Source: an uncultured Eubacteriales bacterium
GTDB lineage: Bacteria; Bacillota_A; Clostridia; Oscillospirales; Oscillospiraceae
Assembly (NCBI GenBank): GCA_949742895.1
Contig: CATJRT010000229.1
Location: 1-15,217, forward strand
Direction: 5' to 3'
Length of the DNA: 15,217 nucleotides
A program made the position numbers and the translations under genes. Position 1 is the first letter of the stretch; the number at the start of each line of letters is the position of its first letter. Below, piece after piece: positions 1 to 5,563 of the stretch. Under the pieces are notes generated by a model. The model did not search any database. It was given only the letters and a program-made list of their open reading frames with translations, and had not been told where the DNA came from.

Positions 1-1
1 G

Positions 2-505
2 AATTCCATGAACTGGCTGCACACCAGCCTGTTCCTGAACCACCCCAAGTTCCTGGAGGAGCTGGGCAAGAATATGCAGGAGTGGGGCGTGAAGCCCGAG
101 ATCGAGGCCTTTGACCCCGGTATGATTGCCAACGCCGCCTACTACCTGAAGAAGGGTGTGCTCAAGGCCCCTCTGCATTTCCAGTTCTGCATGGGCTGCG
201 CCAACGGCATCCCTGGCAGCCTGAAGAACCTGATCTTCATGAAGGAGACCATGGACTCCCTGTGCCCCGGTTCCACCTGGAGCTGCTTCGGCGTGGGCCA
301 CTCCGCCATGGAGATGCTCTACGGCGCCGTGGCCCTGGGCGGCCACATCCGCGTGGGCATGGAGGACAACGTGATGTATGCCAAGGGCCGGCTGGCCGAC
401 AGCAATGTGCAGTTTGTGGAGCGCGCCGCCCGGGTGAGCCGTGAGTTTGGCCGGGAGATCGCTACCCCCGACGAGGCCCGGGAGATCCTTGGCCTGAAGA
501 AATGA
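2..505 (+). CDS. kce: Beta-keto acid cleavage enzyme (3-keto-5-aminohexanoate cleavage protein family), 5'-truncated by window edge
   Basis: C-terminal ~167 residues of a BKACE/DUF849-family protein (full members are about 270-280 aa). The frame is open to the left edge, and the ATG at 8 sits inside the conserved SxN(F/W)-like stretch, so it is an internal methionine rather than the start. Visible family landmarks are FDPGMI (residues encoded near 110-127), FCMGCANGIPGS (about 185-220) and the GGHIRVGMEDN loop (about 340-370). In the characterised Kce the glutamate of the last loop helps hold the catalytic Zn2+; here it is the GAG at 362-364. The founding member condenses 3-keto-5-aminohexanoate with acetyl-CoA to give 3-aminobutyryl-CoA and acetoacetate in lysine fermentation; other BKACE enzymes use other beta-keto acids. 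The substrate here is uncertain because the rest of the cluster is outside the window. The stop overlaps the next gene (ATGA). Confidence 0.88.
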   Translation, partial: NSMNWLHTSLFLNHPKFLEELGKNMQEWGVKPEIEAFDPGMIANAAYYLKKGVLKAPLHFQFCMGCANGIPGSLKNLIFMKETMDSLCPGSTWSCFGVGHSAMEMLYGAVALGGHIRVGMEDNVMYAKGRLADSNVQFVERAARVSREFGREIATPDEAREILGLKK

Positions 506-693
506 GCTGGGGCGTCAACCTGATGTACTACTGCTGCCCCAGGTGCGGGAAAAAGTTCAAATACGCCGAGGACCTCATCGCCTACTTCGGCGACAAGTTT
601 GGGCTTTGCCCTGCCTGCGGCAGCGCGGGCGAGTTTGAAAAGAACGGCGCCCGTACCTTGGACGACTTCGAGTATGAGGAAGTCGAGGACTGA
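502..693 (+). CDS. Small zinc-ribbon protein, translationally coupled to kce
   Basis: 63 aa. Two CPxCG knuckles (C12/C15 and C36/C39) with about 20 residues between them make a rubredoxin/zinc-ribbon-like metal site. The tail after residue 45 is strongly acidic (DDFEYEEVED). The ATG overlaps the kce TGA as ATGA, which favours translational coupling; an internal ATG at 523 (giving a protein starting MYYCCP) is an alternative start, and neither has a strong Shine-Dalgarno sequence. I do not recognise a named family. The coupling suggests a role linked to the cleavage enzyme or its pathway, but this is inference only. It is the last gene before a hairpin, so it probably ends the catabolic operon. 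Confidence 0.7.
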   Translation: MSWGVNLMYYCCPRCGKKFKYAEDLIAYFGDKFGLCPACGSAGEFEKNGARTLDDFEYEEVED

Positions 694-722
694 CTGCCAC
701 CGGAGACCCAATGATTCTTTAG

Positions 723-756
723 GGGTGCGCCGCAGCCGATTTGCGGCGCACCCTTT
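723..756 (+). terminator. Hairpin after the kce/zinc-ribbon pair
   Basis: A perfect 12-bp stem (GGGTGCGCCGCA at 723-734 paired with 742-753) with a 7-nt loop, followed by only three T residues. The stem is strong but the U-tract is short. It may be a leaky terminator letting some transcription pass into the MATE gene, for which no separate promoter is visible in the 36 nt that follow. Confidence 0.7.
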
Positions 757-792
757 GTCCTGCCTTCCACCATAGAGAAGGGAGCCCGCTAC

Positions 793-2133
793 ATGGCATC
801 CATCGACCGAGACCTGACCCGCGGCAGCGTGGCAAAGCAACTGGTCCGCTACGCCCTGCCGCTGGTGACCACCAGCCTGCTGCAATCGCTGTACTCCATC
901 GCAGACTATATCGTGGCCGGCTACTGCATCGACAGCGCCAGTCAGTCCGCCATCAACAACTCCAGCTTGGTCATGAACCTGATGACCCAAATTGCCATCG
1001 GCCTGACCCTTGGCGGCAATATCCTCATCGGCCAGTATTTTGGCAGCCATGAGGATGAACCACGGAAGCAATCAGCCGGCTCGCTGTTCACCCTGTCTAT
1101 GGCGGTGGGCGTGGCGTGCGCCGCGCTGTTCGCTCTTTTCTCCCGACAGCTCCTGGTGCTGCTCCGGGCTCCCGCCCTGGAGGAGGCCACGGCCTACCTG
1201 CGCATTTGCTCCGTCGGCCTGTTGCCCATCTTCGGTTACAACGCCCTGTCCAGTCTGCTGCGGGCGGTGGGCAACTCCAAAATGCCCCTGTACTTCATCG
1301 CCGCCTCCACCTCGGTGAACGTGGTGCTGGATCTGATCCTTGTGGCCGGACTGGGCATGGGGGTGGAGGGGGCCGCACTGGCCACCCTGGCCGCCCAGTG
1401 CGTGTCCTTCCTGGCGGCGCTGTCGTTCTGCTTGGCTCACCGGGAGCACCTGGGCCTGACCCACCAATATCTCCGGCCACGGGGAGAGCGGGTGCGCTCC
1501 ATCCTTCGCCTGGGCCTGCCTACTGCATTCCAGTGGGCCATTGCCAGCGTGTCCTGGCTGGCGGTGGCCTACCTCATCAATGGCTACGACCTGGTGGCCT
1601 ACTCCGCCGCCAACGGGGTGAGCAATAAAATCAAGGACTTCTGCCAGCTTTTTATCTCCGCCATGACTGGGGCGGCGTCCACCATGGTGGCCCAGAACCT
1701 GGGCGCGGAGCTGTATGACCGGGCGCGAGAAGTAATGCGCACCTGTATGAAAATCACCCTGCTCATGGCCACCGCGCTGATTCTCCTCTCCGAGCTGTTC
1801 GCTCCGTATCTGGCGGCTATCTTCACCCCGGATCCGGAGGTGCAGCGCTGGGCAGCGGTGAACCTGCGCATCGAGATCATCGGCCAGTGGTTCTACGCCG
1901 GGTTCTTCACCTACAACACCCTGGCCGCCGGCTGCGGGGACACTATGTTCGTCATGTGGAACTCCTTTGTCAACTGCATTATCTTTCGCTTGCTTTTGGC
2001 CATCCTCTTCAACAGTCTGTTCGGCATCTATGGCGTATTTATCGCCTGCGCCATCGCCCCGGCCAGCTCGGTGCCCATCGGCTGGTTCTACTGCCGGAAG
2101 GGCTATTGGAAAAAGAAACTTATCGCCCGCTGA
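793..2133 (+). CDS. MATE family efflux transporter
   Basis: 446 aa, the usual MATE length, with about twelve hydrophobic segments arranged as two six-helix halves. The N-terminal half opens with the typical pattern (LVRYALPLVTTSLLQSLYSIAD, near residues 16-37), followed by the polar loop after TM2 (LTLGGNILIGQYFG). The second half starts near residue 240 (LRLGLPTAFQWAIASVSWLA). MATE proteins export cationic drugs or metabolites from the cytosol using Na+ or H+ gradients; the substrate cannot be read from sequence. Start chosen at the ATG 793 because AGAAGGGAG lies 9-16 nt upstream and the protein begins with the expected short cytosolic tail. It lies 21 nt before the AEC gene, so the two are probably co-transcribed. 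Confidence 0.92.
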   Translation: MASIDRDLTRGSVAKQLVRYALPLVTTSLLQSLYSIADYIVAGYCIDSASQSAINNSSLVMNLMTQIAIGLTLGGNILIGQYFGSHEDEPRKQSAGSLFTLSMAVGVACAALFALFSRQLLVLLRAPALEEATAYLRICSVGLLPIFGYNALSSLLRAVGNSKMPLYFIAASTSVNVVLDLILVAGLGMGVEGAALATLAAQCVSFLAALSFCLAHREHLGLTHQYLRPRGERVRSILRLGLPTAFQWAIASVSWLAVAYLINGYDLVAYSAANGVSNKIKDFCQLFISAMTGAASTMVAQNLGAELYDRAREVMRTCMKITLLMATALILLSELFAPYLAAIFTPDPEVQRWAAVNLRIEIIGQWFYAGFFTYNTLAAGCGDTMFVMWNSFVNCIIFRLLLAILFNSLFGIYGVFIACAIAPASSVPIGWFYCRKGYWKKKLIAR

Positions 2134-2154
2134 TTTTTCGAGAGAAGGGATATC

Positions 2155-3108
2155 ATGTCCGCCGCTGTCCTTTCCATCCGGCTCACCATCCAGCTTGTGC
2201 TCATGGTGAGCGTCGGTATATTTGCCTACCGCATCCACATCGTCTCTGGGGACTTTGACAAGCAGCTCACCTCCTTCGTCATGAAGATCGCTTTGCCCTG
2301 CATGATCGTCAAGTCCATGATGGGGGCCTTCTCTTGGGAGGAGCTGAAAAACTGCGGACGGCTGGTGGTGATCGCACTTATCATGTGGGCCGTCACCTTT
2401 GCCTTGGGCCAGTTTGCCTACCGGCTTATGGGAAAAAGCGCCTCCGGACGGATCATGCGCTTCAGTATGATGTATACCAACTTTACCTTTGTGGGCATAC
2501 CTGTCATGGAGACGCTGTACGGTGAGCTGAGTGTATTTTACTTCGTGGTGTTCCTGGTGCCCTACCGCATGATCTACTACAGCTCCGCTGAGCCGCTGTT
2601 GTCTCCCCCCGGCATGGTCCGCAAAGAGCGCACCTGGGGGGAGCGGCTGAAGGGGTGGTTTTCCCCGCCGGTGGCGGCGGTGTTCGTGGGGCTGGTGCTC
2701 TACATCACCCAGATTCAACTCCCTGCCCCTGTCGCCGGAGCCGTCAACTCCCTGGGCTCCTGCGCCTCGCCCCTGGGCATGGTGCTGTGCGGCATCTCTC
2801 TGGGGAAGTACGAGTTCAAAAAGCTGCTGCGCCCCAGGTATTTCTTCCTGCCGCTGGTGCGCAACCTGCTGCTCCCAACCCTGTTTCTGGGCCTGGCCCT
2901 GCTGACAGGACTGGAAAAGGAGCTGGCCCAGGTGGTGGTCATCTTCACCGCCCTGCCGGTGGCTTCCCTGCTGGCGGCGTTCACCATCCAGTACGACCCG
3001 GACCAGGAGAGCCAGTTCCAAGCTGCTGCTGTGGTGCTACTGTCCACTCTGTGCTCCGCCGCCACCATCCCTATGTGGGCCACGCTGGTGGGCGTACTGT
3101 GGCCCTGA
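2155..3108 (+). CDS. AEC (auxin efflux carrier) family transporter
   Basis: 317 aa with about ten membrane segments. The N-terminus (a VSVGIFAYR-type TM1, then a loop leading to VMKIALPCMIVKSM, near residues 43-56) matches the AEC/PIN-like family, in which the proline-containing TM2 and TM7 cross in the membrane core. The C-terminal half has the typical ALPVAS...F..QYDPDQ pattern (near 263-285). Bacterial members export or exchange organic acids such as malate, or act as uncharacterised permeases. Preceded by AGAGAAGGG at a suitable distance from the ATG, and 21 nt downstream of the MATE gene. The substrate is not assignable. Confidence 0.88.
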   Translation: MSAAVLSIRLTIQLVLMVSVGIFAYRIHIVSGDFDKQLTSFVMKIALPCMIVKSMMGAFSWEELKNCGRLVVIALIMWAVTFALGQFAYRLMGKSASGRIMRFSMMYTNFTFVGIPVMETLYGELSVFYFVVFLVPYRMIYYSSAEPLLSPPGMVRKERTWGERLKGWFSPPVAAVFVGLVLYITQIQLPAPVAGAVNSLGSCASPLGMVLCGISLGKYEFKKLLRPRYFFLPLVRNLLLPTLFLGLALLTGLEKELAQVVVIFTALPVASLLAAFTIQYDPDQESQFQAAAVVLLSTLCSAATIPMWATLVGVLWP

Positions 3109-3117
3109 AAAACCCTC

Positions 3118-3146
3118 TGGGCATCTTGCATTTTGTATTATATAAT
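3118..3146 (+). promoter_or_regulatory. Putative sigma-A promoter for the OFA-type MFS gene
   Basis: TATAAT at 3141-3146 with TGGGCA (4 of 6 matches to TTGACA) 17 nt upstream at 3118-3123, in an AT-rich pocket unlike the surrounding DNA. The roughly 57-nt leader that follows contains an imperfect GC-rich hairpin (GGCC-TTT-GGCC core at 3172-3182). Confidence 0.5.
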
Positions 3147-3210
3147 ATTTCCGTCATATGAAGGGGGCTGCGGCCTTTGGCCCACAGTCCCGATACGAGG
3201 TGTTTGAATC

Positions 3211-4437
3211 ATGGAAAATTCCAAACAAAAGCTGTCCATCCGCTGGTTCTACCTGGGGGTGGGCGTGGTAGCCATGCTGTTTGCCGGCATCATCTATGCC
3301 TGGTCCATCCTCAAGGACCCGCTGGCGGCTGAATTCGGCTGGCAGGACACTGACCTGGCCCTGAACTTCACCCTGACCATGTGCTTCTTCTGCGTGGGCG
3401 CGTTTCTGGGCGGTCTGGTGTCCAAGCGCATCGGCACCCGGATCTCCATCATTGTCCCCGGCCTGGTGGCCGCCGCCGGCTTGATCCTTACATCCCGGAT
3501 CGCCAGCGGCAACGTGGTCCAGCTCTACGTCGCCTACGGCGTCATGGCCGGTATCGGCATTGGTATGTCCTACAATGTCATCCTGTCCACCGTGAGCGCC
3601 TGGTTCCCCGACAAGAAGGGCCTGTGCTCCGGGGTGCTGCTTATGGGCTTCGGGGCCAGCGCTCTGGTGCTGGGCAATCTGGCGGGCAGCTTCATCCGGA
3701 ACCCCGCCGTTGGTTGGCGCGCCGCCTTCTCCATCCTGGGCGCGGCCTTGGGCGTGGTGATGGTCCTGGCGGGGCTGCTCCTCCGTAAGCCCGCCCCAGA
3801 CACGGCCTTCCCCCAGCCCAAGGAGGCCAAGGCCGCCGGCGGCGAGCGCTTCGAGGCGAAGGACTATACCACGGCGGAGATGGTCCGCCGCCCCGCGTTT
3901 TGGCGGGCCTTCCTGTGCATTGTGTTCCTGGCGGCGGTGGGCAATTCCGTTATCAGCTTTGCCAGCCAGCTCTCCCAGTCCGTGGGTGCGGAACTGGAGC
4001 TGGCCACCACCCTGGTGGGTGTACTGTCGGTGTGCAATGGTCTGGGCCGTATCCTCACCGGCGCGTTCTTCGACGCTCTGGGCCGCCGCACCACCATGCT
4101 GGCCGCAAATGTGCTGACTATCGTGGCGGCGGCGGTCACCCTGGTATCGGTGCTGACCGGTTCCCTGCCCCTGTGCGTGGTGGGCCTGTGCCTCACCGGT
4201 CTGTCCTACGGCTCCTGCCCCACCGTTACCTCCGCCTTTACCTCCGCTTTCTACGGCACCAGGTATTTCTCCACCAACTTCGGCGTGATGAACTTTAACC
4301 TGATGGGCGCGTCCTTCATGGCCACCGCCTCCAGTGCCCTGCTCACCTCCACCGGTAGCTATCTGGCCCCCTTTGCCATGCTGCTGGTTCTGTCTGTGGT
4401 GGCGCTGGCGCTGAACCTGAGTGTTCGCCGTCCTTAA
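3211..4437 (+). CDS. OFA-family MFS transporter (oxalate/formate antiporter-like)
   Basis: 408 aa, twelve predicted membrane segments. The hallmark of the OFA branch is visible in TM1 and the following loop: AGIIYAWSILKDPLAAEFGW (residues 25-44). The second motif, with the sequence GIGIGMSYNVILSTVSAWFP and a DKKG turn near residues 115-137, is also typical. Characterised relatives exchange oxalate for formate, or carry other monocarboxylates such as pyruvate or lactate; the substrate here is open. The ATG at 3211 has GAGGTG about 9 nt upstream. The C-terminus ends right after the last helix with a short basic tail. The gene has its own promoter but follows MATE and AEC on the same strand, so read-through is possible. 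No strong hairpin follows until 4613. Confidence 0.88.
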   Translation: MENSKQKLSIRWFYLGVGVVAMLFAGIIYAWSILKDPLAAEFGWQDTDLALNFTLTMCFFCVGAFLGGLVSKRIGTRISIIVPGLVAAAGLILTSRIASGNVVQLYVAYGVMAGIGIGMSYNVILSTVSAWFPDKKGLCSGVLLMGFGASALVLGNLAGSFIRNPAVGWRAAFSILGAALGVVMVLAGLLLRKPAPDTAFPQPKEAKAAGGERFEAKDYTTAEMVRRPAFWRAFLCIVFLAAVGNSVISFASQLSQSVGAELELATTLVGVLSVCNGLGRILTGAFFDALGRRTTMLAANVLTIVAAAVTLVSVLTGSLPLCVVGLCLTGLSYGSCPTVTSAFTSAFYGTRYFSTNFGVMNFNLMGASFMATASSALLTSTGSYLAPFAMLLVLSVVALALNLSVRRP

Positions 4438-4456
4438 AAAACGTCCCATAGATTTC

Positions 4457-4487
4457 CTGTCATCATTTTTGCTCCGGCACATATACT
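4457..4487 (+). promoter_or_regulatory. Weak candidate promoter before the small ORF
   Basis: TATACT at 4482-4487 with CTGTCA (4 of 6) at 4457-4462, but with a 19-nt spacer. The same stretch can be read as a sporulation-type -10 (CATATACT at 4480-4487, close to the sigma-E/sigma-K CATA core) with TCATCAT 13 nt upstream. Neither reading is strong. Confidence 0.25.
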
Positions 4488-4509
4488 GGTCTGTAAAGGA
4501 GCGATGACC

Positions 4510-4611
4510 ATGAAGGACCAGAGGACGGTTCTGCCTGCCGGCGAGCCACCCCAAGATGTGGACGACCTGATTTTCTGTGAGGAGGCGGACCACTGCGTCA
4601 GCCAGAGGTAG
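4510..4611 (+). CDS. Possible small protein, 33 aa
   Basis: Short ORF starting MKDQRTVLPAG and ending CVSQR, with AAAGGAG (4495-4501) 8 nt before the ATG at 4510; another in-frame ATG at 4504 is too close to that site. It is acidic in the middle (DVDDLIFCEEAD) and has two cysteines five residues apart (CEEADHC). Its stop codon lies directly before a strong terminator, so the ORF fits a self-contained unit between the MFS gene and rlmB. No family recognised and no function proposed; coding status rests only on the ribosome site and the tight fit to the terminator. Confidence 0.4.
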   Translation: MKDQRTVLPAGEPPQDVDDLIFCEEADHCVSQR

Positions 4612-4612
4612 T

Positions 4613-4654
4613 CCCCGGCATACCCCCGCTTTTGGGGGCGTGCCGGGGATTTTT
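4613..4654 (+). terminator. Strong rho-independent terminator upstream of rlmB
   Basis: CCCCGGCA (4613-4620) pairs with TGCCGGGG (4641-4648), and CCCCC (4623-4627) pairs with GGGGG (4634-4638), separated by a 2x2 internal loop. It is followed by ATTTTT. It isolates rlmB from the upstream MFS gene and small ORF. Confidence 0.85.
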
Positions 4655-4687
4655 GCCACTTTGCCCCTTTCGCCCCGGCGGAAACTG

Positions 4688-4696
4688 TGATATAAT
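4688..4696 (+). promoter_or_regulatory. Extended -10 promoter for rlmB
   Basis: TGATATAAT gives a consensus TATAAT with the extended TGn element. The -35 region at the 17-nt spacing (TTTCGC at 4668-4673) is poor, as is common with extended -10 promoters. It lies 47 nt before the rlmB start and just after the terminator. Confidence 0.55.
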
Positions 4697-4742
4697 CAGC
4701 TTCACACGCTTGTATATTATTTGGGAAGAAAGGGTTTTTCAA

Positions 4743-5528
4743 ATGCGAGACGACCAGAAGCGCCGTTCTGTTCTGGAGGTCGAGGCCGACGGGCTGATCG
4801 AGGGGCGCAACGCGGTGATCGAGGCCATCCGGGCCGGGACCGCCATTGACAAGATATACATTGCACGGGGGGAGACCGACGCTACCTTGGGCCACATCGC
4901 CTCCTCCGCCCGGGATAAGGGTGTGGTGGTGGTGGAGGCCGACCGGCGCAAGCTGGACGGCATGAGCCGCACCAAGAGCCACCAGGGCGTCATTGCTGTT
5001 GCCGCCATCCGGGAGTATGCCAGCGTGGACGACATACTCAATGCCGCCAGGGAGAAGGGGGAGCCCCCCCTGGTGGTGGTGTGCGACGAACTGTCCGACC
5101 CCCACAACCTGGGTGCGGTGATCCGTACCGCCGAGGCAGCGGGAGCCCACGGGGTGGTCATCCCCAAGCGGCGGTCCGCCGGACTCACCGCCATCGTGGC
5201 CAAGACCTCTGCTGGGGCGGTGAGCTACCTGCCTGTGGCGCGGGTGCCCAACCTCACCGCCCTGCTGAAGGAGCTGAAGGAGCAGGGGCTGTGGGTGTTC
5301 GGCACGGCGGCGGACGGAGGGACAAGCCTCTATCAGGCGGATTTGAAGGGCCCCGCCGCCGTCGTCATCGGCAGCGAGGGGGACGGCATGAGCCGTCTGG
5401 TCCGGGAGCAGTGTGATTTCCTGGTGTCCATCCCCATGCGGGGGCAGGTCAATTCCCTCAACGCCTCCGCAGCCGCTGCGGTGGTGCTGTATGAGGCAGT
5501 TCGGCAGCGGGGAAGCGCTAAGCCGTAG
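4743..5528 (+). CDS. rlmB: 23S rRNA (guanosine(2251)-2'-O)-methyltransferase
   Basis: 261 aa SPOUT/TrmH-family 2'-O-methyltransferase. The N-terminal substrate-binding domain (about 17-90, starting LIEGRNAVIEAIRAG) is followed by the knotted catalytic domain. Its three motifs are complete: motif 1 DPHNLGAVIRTAEAAGAHGV (119-138), motif 2 VIGSEGDGMSRLV (208-220) and motif 3 IPMRGQVNSLNASAAAA (230-246). N122 and R128 are at the catalytic positions known from the family. It uses S-adenosylmethionine to methylate the ribose of G2251 in the peptidyl-transferase P loop; TrmH-like relatives acting on tRNA are the main alternative, but the GRNAV start favours RlmB. The frame is open back to 4632, but that stretch is the terminator and promoter; the ATG at 4743 with GAAGAAAGGG upstream is the sensible start. 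The next gene follows after 35 nt. Confidence 0.93.
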   Translation: MRDDQKRRSVLEVEADGLIEGRNAVIEAIRAGTAIDKIYIARGETDATLGHIASSARDKGVVVVEADRRKLDGMSRTKSHQGVIAVAAIREYASVDDILNAAREKGEPPLVVVCDELSDPHNLGAVIRTAEAAGAHGVVIPKRRSAGLTAIVAKTSAGAVSYLPVARVPNLTALLKELKEQGLWVFGTAADGGTSLYQADLKGPAAVVIGSEGDGMSRLVREQCDFLVSIPMRGQVNSLNASAAAAVVLYEAVRQRGSAKP

Positions 5529-5563
5529 TGAGCGGTGTGACACCAGCGGCAGGAGGAACGCGA

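Noticed and set aside
1..6. EcoRI site at the very start of the window
   Set aside because: Another EcoRI site occurs at 3330-3335 inside the MFS gene, so the first one is likely chance and not evidence of a cloning junction.
1072..3021. Long open frame of 649 codons on the - strand across the MATE and AEC genes
   Set aside because: It is the antisense shadow of two clear transporter genes in high-GC DNA; its translation is rich in His, Gln, Gly and Arg with no domain and no ribosome site.
4632..4742. Earlier in-frame start for rlmB
   Set aside because: This part is the terminator hairpin and the extended -10 promoter; the ATG at 4743 has a ribosome site and gives the family's normal N-terminus.
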